A stretch of 64,000 nucleotides of DNA from Thraustochytrium sp. TN22 (Eukaryota; Sar; Bigyra; Thraustochytrida; Thraustochytriidae), in assembly GCA_013306675.1 (NCBI GenBank), contig JABLUY010000081.1, positions 1 to 64,000 of the forward strand. Reading direction: 5' to 3'. Below, one piece after another: positions 20,555-31,398 of the stretch. Under the pieces are notes generated by a model. The model saw nothing but the letters and a program-made list of their open reading frames with translations. It was not told the DNA's origin and did no database searches. The number at the start of each line of letters is the position of its first letter. Within the stretch, counting starts at the first letter, position 1. A program made the translations under genes and the position numbers.

Positions 20555-21931
20555 ATGGCGGAGACTGGGCGGCAGTCGCTGGCGGCCAGCGTCGCCATGG
20601 GCGTGGGCGCCTCGCTCGGGCTCAACGCGGTGCTCTCGGCCGTGGGATACTTCGCCGTGCGCCTGGGCAGGGGCTCCTTTCTGTTTATCACGTGTGGGCT
20701 CTTTTTGCCGTCGTTGCCCGTCATGATGCTCTTGCTGGCCATGGCGCGCTGGAAGGCGGAGGCGGACGAGGACGAGGACGACACCAAAACGCCGCTCGAG
20801 CTGCTGCAGCGCGACGCGCGCTGCGTCGCGGCGTCATTCGCGCTCGCCGCGCTCGCGCTCGCCCTGCTGCCCGTCCTCGCGGAGGACATCATCAGCCTCG
20901 TCGGCGTCTGCATCGTTTTCGGCACCTGCAGCGCGCTCGCCACCGAGTATGCGCTGCAGATGATCCTGCAGGTCTCCACCATGACGGACGCCGAGAGCTG
21001 CGAGCAGCTCAAGGCGGCCGTCTTCCTCGGCTACCAGGCCTCCAGCATCATCTGTCTCTTTGCAAAGTTCATCACTGGCTTCGATCCCATGTCCAGTGAA
21101 GCCGAGGCGAGCTCCTTTTTCTGGCTCATCACGGCCATCGCGCTGCTCTTGATTGCGCCGGTCTTCTGCTTTGCGCGGATCAACGCCAAGCACTTTTATG
21201 CGCGAATTGAGCACGCCGAGAGTGGCGTCTCCGAGGACACGCCCATGCTGGACGTGGAGGACAGGGCGGACCTGGGCGAAGACGACGGGGTCCGCAGCCT
21301 GCAACCGTTCGAGGAGGAGGCCAGCGTCAGCGGCAGCTCCACCGGCGCGGGTTCTAGCCGCTTTGGGACCGAGTCCGCCATGAGCAGCGGCGTCACTGCG
21401 CGCCGGGAGCGTCCGACCTGGACAGGCGCGGTTCTCAGCACGCGCAAGTGCGCGCTCTCGCTCTTCATGACCATCGCCGCCTCCATGGTGGTCTTCCCCT
21501 TTTATTCCTACGTGCCGTCCAGTCGCGGCGGCCAGGAGGACGCCGCGCGCCTGGCCACCGTGCTCTTCTACACGAAGAGCTTTGCGGACGCCGCCTCGCG
21601 CCCGGCCACCGTCGCGCTGCCGCGCTGCATCCGCTCTCAGGACGCGCTGCTGCTCTTCGCGGTGCTCCGCTTTCTCATTTGCGTCCCGCTCTTCTTCGTT
21701 TATGTCTTTGGCGGGGGCGTCATCCCCCCCAACGACCTCATGTTCACGCTGGCGATTGGCATCTTCGCCGCCTCGTCCGGCTACTTGAACACGCTCAGCT
21801 TCCAGCTCATGCCCCACCAGGGCTCGTCCACGCGCAAGGCATCCACCATTATGAACGTTGCGTTACAGGGCTCCTTCTTCGCCGCCCTTAGCTCCGCCGC
21901 CCTCGTCTCCCTGGCGCTCGGGCTGTACTGA
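20555..21931 (+). CDS. Equilibrative nucleoside transporter-like protein (SLC29/ENT family)
   Basis: Multi-pass membrane protein of 459 residues from the ATG at 20555; an in-frame ATG at 20471 would add 28 Arg/Gly/Pro-rich residues and is less likely. About 10-11 hydrophobic segments are separated by a long acidic cytosolic loop (about residues 225-300, DVEDRADLGEDDG and following), as in ENTs, whose large loop lies between TM6 and TM7. The C-terminal part fits the family closely: a ...ADAASRPATVAL stretch, then LRFLICVPLFFV, then ASSGYLNTLSFQLMPHQ, equal to the ENT motif of a small-residue, Asn-Gly-Tyr-like turn before the last two helices. Transport of nucleosides or nucleobases is inferred from family only. 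Confidence 0.75.
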   Translation: MAETGRQSLAASVAMGVGASLGLNAVLSAVGYFAVRLGRGSFLFITCGLFLPSLPVMMLLLAMARWKAEADEDEDDTKTPLELLQRDARCVAASFALAALALALLPVLAEDIISLVGVCIVFGTCSALATEYALQMILQVSTMTDAESCEQLKAAVFLGYQASSIICLFAKFITGFDPMSSEAEASSFFWLITAIALLLIAPVFCFARINAKHFYARIEHAESGVSEDTPMLDVEDRADLGEDDGVRSLQPFEEEASVSGSSTGAGSSRFGTESAMSSGVTARRERPTWTGAVLSTRKCALSLFMTIAASMVVFPFYSYVPSSRGGQEDAARLATVLFYTKSFADAASRPATVALPRCIRSQDALLLFAVLRFLICVPLFFVYVFGGGVIPPNDLMFTLAIGIFAASSGYLNTLSFQLMPHQGSSTRKASTIMNVALQGSFFAALSSAALVSLALGLY

Positions 21932-22083
21932 TCCAATCCGATCTCTGATCAAGAGAGACTGACCCCGACTGTTGACCGACGCCTGCCCTGCTTTTCATTT
22001 TTGCCACCAAACCCGATTCTGATGTGTGATTATTGCTGCGAATCTCATTGCTCCCGTCTCGTAATAAGGTATTCCTCCCTTTT

Positions 22084-22316
22084 CCCTCTCCCCGCGCTTC
22101 AAGTTCATGCACACGAAAGTTACCTTATGACTTGAGCAAATACCTTTCACCTCCAGTCGGCACCCTTTTTTCTCTCCCCGCGCTTCAAGTTCATGCACAC
22201 GAAAGTCTTGAGCAAATGGCTTTCACCTCCAGTCGGCACCCTTTTTTCTCTCCCCGCGCTTGATCAAGTTCATGCACACGAGAGTTACCTATGTCTTGAG
22301 CAAATGGCTTTCACCT
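22084..22316. repeat. Three-copy tandem repeat, unit 76-86 bp
   Basis: Units begin near CTCTCCCCGCGCTTCAAG (22086, 22172, 22248) and include TTCATGCACACGA, CTTGAGCAAAT and TTTCACCTCCAGTCGG. The second and third units differ from the first by a 10-bp deletion and small changes. The array sits between the transporter stop and the dynein gene and has no coding signal. Confidence 0.85.
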
Positions 22317-22550
22317 GGCGAGCGTGAATTCGCCTCCGCATGCCCTTTTCCAGCGCGACCCTGAGATCAGTGAGCTAGCCGAGCCACGAGAGCTCTCTCC
22401 CTCGGGCCGTCCCATGTGCCATCCTGCCGTTGGACCCGGTCGTTGATTGCATGTTCGCAAAAGGCGGTTTGGCGTTGAGCGGGCTCGAGGCGCGCGACGG
22501 GGACGAGCAGAGCGGCGAGCAGAGTAGAGCGGGTCGGCGCGCGCGGCAAG

Positions 22551-24816
22551 ATGGGCAAGGGCAAGGACAAGGGCAAGAAGGGCGCGAAGCACGACGAGGA
22601 CGGCGACGATGGCGACTACGCGGGCGGCGAGGGCGGCGGGGACTGGGGCATGGGCTTCGAGGAGCCGCGCGTGGAGTGGATCGCGCCGAGCGAGCAGCTG
22701 CAGCTGAGCGCCGAGGAGCTGGAGGCGCCGGCGGAGCCCATCGTGCTGCGCAACAAGAACCCGAACGTGCCGGCGAACTCGCAAAAGTACGATTACTCGC
22801 GCTCGCAGTTCGTGGAGGAGCCGCCACTGCAGTACCAGGAGCTCATGGTCCACGTGGACCTGCGCGGCAGCAAGCTGCACAAGGAGAGCCAGCTGGCACA
22901 GGCCCAGCAGGCCTGGGCGCGCGAGCTCACAGAGAAGCTGCGCGAGCAGGAGCGCAAGGCCGCAGAGGATGAGGGCGAGGACCCGGGCGCTGCCGGCGCC
23001 TTGGCGGCTGCCGCGGCCGCGCTGCCCGGCACGGACGGCCTCGCCGACGCCGCCGGCGAGGAGGACCCGGCGGCGCCTGCGGCGGCACCCGAGCCTTCCG
23101 CCTCGCTTGCGCCGGCGCCCAAGGAGATGACCAAGAACCAGTTCAACTACAGCGACCGCGCAGCGCAGACCTTCAACAACCCGAAGAAGGTGCGCGGAGT
23201 GAGCACCAAGCCGCCCGAGCTGCGCAACTATCAGGATTCCGTCACGCAGTGGGAGATCTATGACCTCTACGTGTCCAAGTTCCTCGAAAACATCAAGGAT
23301 CAGGAGATCATGAGCGCAGCCTCCAAGAAGAAGAAGAAGAAGAAGGGCGGCCGCGCCGGTGCCTCGCTCGCTGACGACCTCGGTGCCGTGTCCATTGGCG
23401 AGGAGGCTGTCGATGGCGCCGGCGGCGAGGAAAAGGGCCGGCCGACCCGCGAGGGCGACCTGGTGCATGGCGAGGACATGGCCAAGTCGCTCAAGATCCT
23501 CGAGCGCATGGTCAATCAGAACGCCGAGCTGGAGATCTACGAGGACTACAAGTACTGGGAGGACCAGAGCGACCAGTTCCGCGATGGCGAGGGCAGCCTG
23601 CTCCCGCTCTGGCGCTTCACGCACGAGCGCGCCAAGCGCAAGCAGGTCACGGCGGTCTGCTGGAACGCTTCGCTCCCGGATCTCTTCGCGGTCGGCTACG
23701 GCAGCTACGACTTCATGCGCCAGGGCAGCGGCATGGTCTGCTGCTACTCGCTCAAGAACACTTCAGCACCCGAGTACTCCTTCACCACCGAGTCCGGGGT
23801 CATGTCTCTGGACTTTCACCCCCAGTCCGCGCGCTGCGCGCTGCTCTCTGTGGGCTGCTACGACGGTACCGTCATGGTCTTTGACGTGCGCAGCAAGCTC
23901 AACAAGCCCATCTACATCTCCACCATCAAGACCGGCAAGCGTAAGTTTCGTGCCCGGGCCGCACAGGCGGACCAGGCTGCTGACAGACTGACTGACTCAT
24001 CTCGCTCGCGCGTACGACACCTACCATGCAACAGACTCGGACCCGGTGTACGGCGTCAAGTGGACTGAAGAGGAGGTGGCCAAGGAGCCAAGCTTCTACT
24101 CCATCAGCTCGGACGGCCAGGTGGCAAATTGGTCCATGTCCAAGTCCTCACTCAAGATGGAGCCCATGATGCAGCTCAAGCTGCTGCTCAACGACAAGGA
24201 CGAGGCGGACGAGGACGCCACGCTGTCGGGCCTGGCGGGCGGCTGCTGCTTCGCCTTCAACACCAAGAGCGAGCACCTCTTCCTGGTCGGCACGGAGGAG
24301 GGCATGGTGGCCAAGTGCAGCAAGTCCTACAGCGGCCAGTACCTGCAGACGTACGAAGGCCACCACATGGCCGTCTACGCCGTGGCGTGGAACCCCTTCC
24401 ACCCGCGCGTGTTTTTGTCCTGCTCGGCAGATTGGACCGTCAAGCTCTGGGACCACAACCTCTCGCACCCGATTATGAGCTTCGACCTCGGCAACCCGGT
24501 CGGCGAGGTCGCCTGGGCACCCTACTCGTCCACCGTCTTTGCGGCTGTCACGAGCGACGGCAAGGTTCACGTCTTTGACCTCAACGAGAACAAGCACGAG
24601 CCGCTCTGCGAGCAAAAGGTCGTCAAGCGAGCAAAGCTCACGCATCTCGCCTTTTCCACGGTCGCGCCCATCCTCCTGGTCGGCGACGACCGTGGCGGCG
24701 TCAACTCGCTCAAGCTCTCCCCGAACCTGCGCAAGCCCGTTCCCGACGAGGAGCAGCTTCCGCGCATGGATCGTCTGCTCGCCGCAGCAGACACCACCCA
24801 GACCTTTCAGGCCTGA
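22551..24816 (+). CDS. DNAI1: Axonemal dynein intermediate chain, DNAI1/IC1 type (two exons)
   Basis: Subunit of the outer arm dynein of motile cilia; it links heavy chains to the doublet microtubule. Exon 1 is 22551-23940 and exon 2 is 24035-24816, giving 723 residues. The join reads KTGKHSDPVYGVKW, matching the conserved KTGKH-DPV-x-VKW strand of the family, so the intron call is strong. N-terminal features match DNAI1: MGKGK, and a block QFNYSDRAAQTFNNP followed by QWEIYDLYVSKF. WD40 repeats fill roughly residues 370-680 (YAVAWNPFHPRVFLSCSADW is one blade). An Ala/Glu-rich insert near 145-190 and a Lys-rich patch near 260 look lineage-specific. It implies a flagellated stage. Confidence 0.95.
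23941..24034 (+). other. Spliceosomal intron in the dynein intermediate chain gene
   Basis: Donor GTAAGT at 23941, acceptor CAACAG ending 24034, 94 bp, phase 1. A repeated CTGACTGACT at 23987-23996 is a good branch-point candidate about 40 bp from the acceptor. Removing it restores a conserved WD40 strand. Confidence 0.93.
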
Positions 24817-24910
24817 CCGTGAAGTGAAGTGTAACTGTCAGTGACCCAGACGGAGCGCGTGTACGATCTCCAAAGCCCGCTTGGCAAGGGCATGGCCTGG
24901 CGAGCAAGAG

Positions 24911-24960
24911 ACAAGACGAGGCGAGGCGAGACGAGACGAGGCGAGACGAGACGAGAGACG
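24911..24960. repeat. GAGACGAGGC simple repeat
   Basis: Short tandem run of ACGAGACGAGGCG words between the convergent dynein and channel-like genes. No coding signal. Confidence 0.8.
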
Positions 24961-25013
24961 AAGGAAATTAGAATCATGTGCGTTTCTTTGGGTTGAGCAG
25001 AGGCAAACAAAGC

Positions 25014-27350
25014 TTAGTCGTGGGTTCGTCGGGAGCTCGTCATCTCCACGGTTGATGGCGACAAAAGTAGCCCGTCCATCTCGTCGTCATCGTCGTCGTC
25101 GTCGTCGCCTTCGACATCTTCGTCTTGTTGCTGCCGGTCTTCGGCCGCGGGATGCGCTGCTGGCATGTTGCTGGCTGCCGCGAGGCCGAGAATGGCGTCG
25201 TGAATGCGTATGCTGTGGCCGAGTGGGACGCGCAGACCGCGGACAGCAGCCAGATCGAGGCGAGTGAGCACGGCGCCGTCAATGCGCTCGGCGAAAAAGG
25301 CATCCGCATATCGCGTGCGGTCTGCCTCAGTCGAGGCTGGCAGCGAGAGAGCCTCGATCCAGGTCGCCACCTCCGCCGGGGTCCACGCCTGGACTGCCTG
25401 GCTCGTTCCGCTGGCGCTGCCGAGCGGGGCGTACAGGTGCGGGTCTGCCCCGGCACAAGGTAGACTGCAGCAGAGGCGTGCCGACGAGGACGCCTTGGCC
25501 TGCGAGGCCTCCCGTGATGCGCTGCAGGCGTGCAGCCCGAGCGTGCTGGCAGCGAGTGCCACGGCCGTAGAGAACCACATCGTGGCGCTGCGCGCACCGC
25601 CGAGCGGAAAGACCAAAAACAGCAGCGGCGACAGCAAGCCAAAGGTGCGCAGCGCGGCATTGGCGCGGTCGGCAACGAGCGCGAAACGCCGGCTGTGCAG
25701 CAGAAGCGAGACAACCACGGCCGAGAGCATGGCGAGCAAAATGAGGAAGTAAACCACGAGCATGGCAAGGTCGGCATCGGTGACGGCGGCGCGCTCAGGA
25801 ATGCGACTGCGCAGCGAAGAGTGCTGTACCACGGCGGCGAGGAGCGAGGTGGTGCACGTCGAGAGGCGCGTGCGCAGCTCGGAGATGGGTAGCGCGTAGG
25901 AGACGAGCGCGGACGCTGCAATGAAGAGCGCCGGCGCGAGCTCGAGCACACCCATCATGGACGGCCGGTGCAGCGTGACGACCCACTCGAGGCGTGAGGA
26001 GGCGCGGCGCGGCTGGCGCGCCACGTGGGCGTCATGCGGAAAGCGATATGGCGGCTCGAAGACGCCCTCGAGCGGCGGCCAGCGGCGCCGCTCCGAGACG
26101 ACGAAGCGGCTCGTGTACGTGGCATGGCCGCCGCGCGCGTCCGCCTCGCTTAGGCTTAGCGAGGACAGGTTTTGCGCAAAGCCGGAAAAGGTGTCCAGCA
26201 CGCAAAGCACCGCTGTGGGGTCGCGAGTCACGGACTGGCCAGCGATTTCCAGCTGCACGACCAGGTCCTGGTCTTGGAATGGGTAGCGCGCAATCTTCGG
26301 GCTGAACGTCCACGAGGATCGCACCCGGAAGTGGTCGAACGCCTGCACGCCCTCGTGCGCGAAGACCAGCTCTGGGACCGCCTTGGCGGCCGAGTTGATG
26401 AGGTTAAGCTTGGACGCGAGTTCATCCGCCGGCAGCTCCCGCAGGTACTGGAACCTCTCGCCGTGCTGCGCGTCCTTGCAGGTGCGGTTCGCATGCATGG
26501 CCTCGCGCCGCGCCGTCTCAACGTCCGCGAAGTCCAGGTAGTACTGCAGCAGAAAAATCTGCAGGTCTGCGTTGAAGGTGCCTTTGCGCAGGTCCACGCC
26601 GCCCACGTCTAGCACATAGACTCCGACACCGTACACCATGACGCGGCTCACGGCGACCTTGGTGTCTGCGCCGAGATCCTCGGGCCGCGCCTCGGTGCTG
26701 AAGCGCCAGTCCTTGAGGCTCGGGCCCGGGCCACCAAGGTCTTGCTGCGCGGCGGCGGAGAGCACCACGCGGTAGCTGTGGTCGTACTCCAGGCCTGAGG
26801 TGTTGAGCTTGGCGTGGATGCGCAGGTCGCCCCCTGCGGCGGCGACCCAAATCTCCGCGAGCTCAAAGTGGTGCTGTGCCGCAAGCCGTACCTCGGCGCG
26901 CTCTGCGCTGGTCTCGACGCGCAGCCAAAAGCCACCGTCCGAATCGGAGTTCGCCACGGCCGCCGTTGTTGCGTTCGTGCTCGTGGCGTTCACCTTGGCA
27001 ACCGCCTGGCGCACGAGGTGGTCGAGCAGCGCCGGGTTGCGCTCCGGCCTGTCGCCTCCCCGGGCCTCGGTTGCGTTGCGGAACGTAAAGACAATCTCCG
27101 TCAGCTCGCTGCGCACGCCCTGCGCGTCCGGGGCCGGGTCCACCTCGCGCAGGACGTAGCGCTGCGCGCTCATGTTGAGCGCCGCCATGGCGCGCAGCCC
27201 CGCGGCCTGCAGCAGCTGCACATCGTCCAGCGGCGCGGTGGGCGGCGCGGACTCGGCTGGACTGGCGGCAGCCTCGCCGCCAGCACCCCTCGCGGCGCCT
27301 GCTGCGCACGCGAGGAGAATAACCGTGAGCACGAGCGCGAGCCGCAACAT
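25014..27350 (-). CDS. Pentameric ligand-gated ion-channel-like protein with C-terminal SAM domain
   Basis: 778 residues. A signal peptide (MLRLALVLTVILLACAAGA) is followed by an N-terminal extracellular region with several Asn glycosylation sites, not recognised. Residues about 230-465 resemble the ligand-binding fold of Cys-loop channels: GVGVYVLDVGGVDLRKGTFN, and ARYPFQDQDLVVQLE at 354-368, equal to the YPFDxQ turn. The paired Cys of animal receptors are absent, as in many microbial members. Four hydrophobic segments follow: M1 (about 465-488), an M2-like RLSTCTTSLLAAVVQHSS (495-512), M3 (525-552) and M4 (568-606). A cytosolic SAM domain (655-725, TPAEVATWIEALSL then DGAVLTRLDL) and an Asp-rich tail end the protein. 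Ligand and ion are unknown. The channel assignment is by motif only; the SAM call is firmer. Confidence 0.75.
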   Translation of the reverse strand: MLRLALVLTVILLACAAGAARGAGGEAAASPAESAPPTAPLDDVQLLQAAGLRAMAALNMSAQRYVLREVDPAPDAQGVRSELTEIVFTFRNATEARGGDRPERNPALLDHLVRQAVAKVNATSTNATTAAVANSDSDGGFWLRVETSAERAEVRLAAQHHFELAEIWVAAAGGDLRIHAKLNTSGLEYDHSYRVVLSAAAQQDLGGPGPSLKDWRFSTEARPEDLGADTKVAVSRVMVYGVGVYVLDVGGVDLRKGTFNADLQIFLLQYYLDFADVETARREAMHANRTCKDAQHGERFQYLRELPADELASKLNLINSAAKAVPELVFAHEGVQAFDHFRVRSSWTFSPKIARYPFQDQDLVVQLEIAGQSVTRDPTAVLCVLDTFSGFAQNLSSLSLSEADARGGHATYTSRFVVSERRRWPPLEGVFEPPYRFPHDAHVARQPRRASSRLEWVVTLHRPSMMGVLELAPALFIAASALVSYALPISELRTRLSTCTTSLLAAVVQHSSLRSRIPERAAVTDADLAMLVVYFLILLAMLSAVVVSLLLHSRRFALVADRANAALRTFGLLSPLLFLVFPLGGARSATMWFSTAVALAASTLGLHACSASREASQAKASSSARLCCSLPCAGADPHLYAPLGSASGTSQAVQAWTPAEVATWIEALSLPASTEADRTRYADAFFAERIDGAVLTRLDLAAVRGLRVPLGHSIRIHDAILGLAAASNMPAAHPAAEDRQQQDEDVEGDDDDDDDDEMDGLLLSPSTVEMTSSRRTHD

Positions 27351-27508
27351 CGCTTTGCTGGTACAACAACAACAACCACAACAACAACCAAGGCATCATC
27401 ATTCAGTCAGCATCGCATCTGGCTGCCATTTACGGAACGAATACAACATGAGCAGGAGCTTGTCCACAGAGCACTCGGTCAGAGTCAAACCAGTCCTCGC
27501 TCCATCAC

Positions 27509-28187
27509 TTAGAAGCTGGTCTTGGAGCGCAGCACCTTGCGGCCGTGGCGGTCGGTCGAGGCCGTGGCGCTCACGGTAAAGGCCGAGCCGGGACTGCGCA
27601 GCGTCCCGATGCCGCGCAACGGGTCCGGCGCGAGGCCGTTCCCGTCGATGGCGTTGCGCGGCGGCTCAAAGTGCGCTGTGGAGGAGGAGGAGGAGGGCGA
27701 GCGCAGGCGCGCAACGGTGGGACGCTGCTCAAAGGTGCCAGCGACGCGGCTTACAAAGGAGATGTTGCCGGGCGAGCGGCTGAGGTTCTTGCTGATGCCC
27801 TCGCTGATCTTGTTCCGCAGTTCCTCGACGGTGTCACCCTCAAAGTCGACCGAGACCGGCGTGTTGGCGGAGCCCAGCGAGCCCGGTGAGATGTAGCCCG
27901 GGACGGAGCGGTCGCACGAGCGGAACATCTTGATGTTGGGCGCGCGCGCTCCCTCCGGCACATCGTACGCGTCGGCGTCCTCAAAGTCCATGTGACCGGC
28001 CACGCAGGCGTCGTCGATGTCGTCAAGGATGCAGTGGCCGCTGTTGCAGCGCTCACGCGGGTGCGGGAGTGGGCCCATGGGGCCATTGGGCGCTGGTTCG
28101 ACCAGGTAGTCGTTCTCCAGCAGCGCGTCGAAGTCCTGCGAGGTCATGCTGCCGTGCGGGTCCCGCGCGCGCATGTACTGCTGCGGG

Positions 28188-28229
<42 letters not shown>

Positions 28230-30519
28230 GCAAACTGCGCGTCGTGGCGTGTGGCGGCAGCGTGCGGCTGCGAGGCAAAGATGCGCTCGCGCAGCAGCTG
28301 CGCCTTGCGGGAATGCAGCAGCCGCTCGTACTCGAAGACCTCCTCGAGCGTGAGCTCGTCGACGTCGGCGAGCGGCGCCGGGCGGGAGGCCTCTGGCTGC
28401 GGGGACTGCGCCTCGAGGCCCCAGAGCGCGGCGGCGCCCAGCCCCTCTTGCTCGAGCATCTGACGCTGCTGCAAGGCGTGGTTCTGCTGGTGCTCCAGCA
28501 GCTGCATCTGCAACGTGTGCTGCTGGTTGCGCTTGATCTGCTGGCGGCGCGCCGAGGCCTGCTGGAACTGCGCGCTGGCGGCGGCGCGGCCGGCGCCCGA
28601 GCCCGCGCGCAGACCCTGCTGCGGGTGCTGCGGGTGCGGGTGTTGCGGCTGCGCCGCCTTGGAGCGCAGGGGCGAGTCCAGCGAGTTCGAGCGCAGCCTC
28701 GGGTGCGCGGCGCGCTGTGAGGCGTCGGCGTGCGCCAGGGCGGCTTGCGCCGAGAGCGACTCGGCCGTCGCGGTCCCGTGCGACTGCTGCGGCGCCTCGG
28801 CCGGGTCGCCAGTGGACACGGGGGCGGCGCTGCGCATCGACTTGGGCCGGTCTGGGCCGGCCTGCGCGAGGTGCTGCGCCGCCTGCTCAAAGGTGGGCGA
28901 GGTTACGCGGCGCGCAAAGGAACCCGTGCAGGACTTGGGGCGCGCCGCGGCCGGACGCGCGTGCGGCGTCGGTGTTCCCTCCGGGCCGGCGTCCGGGGCC
29001 GTCGCGCTCTGCGGGCGGCGCCTGCCGCCCTCGTCCATGTAGCCAGAGTACATCATGAGCTCGTTGTCGCTGCCGAAGCCCGGGTCGTCCGTTGGCGTGG
29101 TAGCCTGAGCCTCCCCGTCTTCGTCGCGGCCGCGCATGAGGAACTCCAGGTCGCGGCTCGTGGGGTCCTGACGCTGGTAGCTCGGCATGCCGGGGCCTGC
29201 GGCGCCACGCGACTTGCTCGACGCCGAGGGCGCGGACGCGGTGGACGCCGCCGAGGAGACGCTTGCGAAGGCCTTGTGGCTGGGCGACAGGCGCGTGCGC
29301 GTCGTGGCGGCTGCGGCCGCGGCGCTGGGCGCCCCGGTGGAGGCAGAGATCATGACCGGGCTGCGGCTCGAGGACCGCCGCGAGGATCCGCCCGAGGCCG
29401 ACAGTGTGCGCGCGGGTGGCGCCAGGACCGCGTCGCTCGGGTCGGCCAGCTGCGCGAGCGAGGAGGCGCCGCCCTGCGGCGTCACCGTCTGGCCGCCGCG
29501 CTTCGGCTTGACCTTCTTGAAGGCCGACGTGCTGTGGTGGTGCGGGCTCTTGGTGCGCACCACGCCGGCGCCCAACCCGGTCCACGCGTTCGCCGTCACG
29601 GGCGAGGCCCGCGGCGAGGTGCGGTGGCTGCTGTACAGCGGCGACGGCGACCGCCCGTGCGCCGGCGAGGCGCGCGGCATGGGCGAGGTGCGCGGCGACC
29701 CGCGCGGCGACTTGCGCCCGGGCAAGGGCGACGGATTCCCACTCCGCCTGCCGCCGTTGCTCCCGCTCGTACTGTTGCTGCTGCCGATGCTGCCGCTGCC
29801 GCTCATACCCACGACGCTGCCGCCGCTGCCGCCGCCACCGCCGCCCAGGTTGCCAATGCTGGAGTTCACGAGGGCGCCGCCAACGACCTCGCCGGCCACC
29901 GGGGACGCGCCCGCGCCCGCGCCGGCGCTCGCGCTGAAGCCGTTGCCGCCGGCGCCAGCGAAGGCGCTGTTGCTGCTGCTCACGAAAACGACGCTGCCTG
30001 ATCCCGCGGTGAAGGCGCTGCCGGCGCTCGCGATGGAGGCCGGCCCCGCCGCCCCCGGAAAGCCGCCCGGCGCGCCCGCGCCGCCGCCCGCGCCAGCGAC
30101 ACCACTGGACGCGCCCAGGCCGCCGTTGCCGCCGGCACCGCCGGCCATGCCGGGCGGCGCGGTGGCGGCGGCGGCGCCGAGCGCGTTGCTTGCCATGCCC
30201 GCGCCATTGGCGGCCCCGACCGCGGCGTTGGCGTTGGCGTTGACGTTGGCGTTATAGGCGACCGCGTTCGCCGCCGCCACGTTGCCGCCGGCGCCGGCGC
30301 CCTGCAGCCCGGTCTGCGCGCCTGCGGCGGCCGCGGGCTGCGCGGCGGGGGTCGGGGCCGCCGCCGCGCCGCCCGTCGCGGCGCCGGCGTCGTCGTCAGG
30401 GCCGTAGTGCAGGTGGTGAATGGCGCGCACCGGGATGTTGCGCCCGCCGGTGCGCGCCGCGCCCGCGCTCGCGCCCCAGGCCGCCGCCGCGCCGCCGCCG
30501 CCGCTCGCGGCGGGCTCCG

Positions 30520-30554
<35 letters not shown>

Positions 30555-30562
30555 TCCGCCAT
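27509..30562 (-). CDS. Low-complexity Gly/Ala/Ser/Gln-rich protein, family unknown (1017 aa)
   Basis: Residues 1-270 are Gly/Ala/Asn-rich. A basic SP/TP-rich segment follows with repeated SPR, SPLP and TSPRASP, likely phosphorylated. A 13-Gln tract lies near residue 780, preceded by a Gln/His-rich predicted coiled coil. The C-terminal 230 residues are the best-conserved-looking part, with MTSQDFDALLENDYLVEP, a Cys/Asp segment CNSGHCILDDIDD and FEGDTVEELRNKISEGISKN. RERCNSG could be a 14-3-3 site (RxxS). No catalytic domain was seen; an RNA-binding or condensate-type scaffold is a guess from composition. The frame is continuous and GC3-rich, supporting coding. Confidence 0.75.
28190..28228 (-). 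repeat. (CAG)13 tract encoding poly-Gln
   Basis: A pure 13-unit CTG run on the plus strand, read as CAG on the minus strand, encodes a Gln tract followed by YPQQYMRARD. Such runs are prone to length change. Confidence 0.95.
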
Positions 30563-31398
30563 CGCGCCGACTTGGCCGCGCGCGGCGGAGAAGTCTGTTG
30601 CTGATATGCCAGTGTCGCCGAGAGGACCAGTACCGCGACCACGGGGACCAGATCGCCGCGCCCGAGCCGGACATCATCATTGGCATCATGATGGCGCCAA
30701 GGCTGGCCTGTGCACGGCACGCAGCCGGGTCGTGGCGGGTCGGCGCGCATGCGCGGAGCGTGACATGGACGCTACGCTCGTCGTGCGGTCTTTAGAAGAA
30801 AGGTAAGGTCCGACGCGGCCAAGTACACGCGCGGCCTCTGGAACAACCCTGAGGGCAGATCGAGCGACGATCGGGACGCGAGAGTGATGGACGCTGGCTG
30901 CTGTGCGTGGAGCAGGCTTGCTCACTGACAATCAATGTGCGGTCCTGATCATGCGGCGCCAGACGAAGACGGCCGGCCGGCCGCTGATGGCAGCGAACCT
31001 CATGGCCGCAGGGACGCAACCAAGCCAAATTATAGACTCGTAGCCGCTGCCACCTCACCGCAAGAGTCACGGAGGACAACTACGAAGCAACATTGGCCGC
31101 GCAAACGCCAGCCAGCGCTTGGTGCAAGAGTCATTCTGCAAACCTTTCGCTCTCAGGTCTAAGTCAGGAGATGACAACCAGGTCGCCCTTGGAGCTCCTC
31201 ATGGGTGGAAGCCGGCCCTCGCTGCGAGCTCGCAGGCGAGCTCGTTCTGCGCTTTCGATGGCACGCCCGCCTCCTGTCGTCCGTGTCGCTCACCACGGTC
31301 AGGCTGTCGAGCGTCGTCAGCATACATAGGCAAACCCGAGACCACCAAGCCCGGCCCGACTCGCTTGCGGCAGAGAGGGCGGCGTCGAGCGCGCGGCG
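30563..31398. promoter_or_regulatory. Divergent promoter region, low-complexity gene and CIA30 gene
   Basis: 836 bp between two divergent starts, of lower GC than the flanking genes between 30780 and 31150. It should contain both promoters. I see no repeat, RNA gene or credible reading frame in it. Confidence 0.5.
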
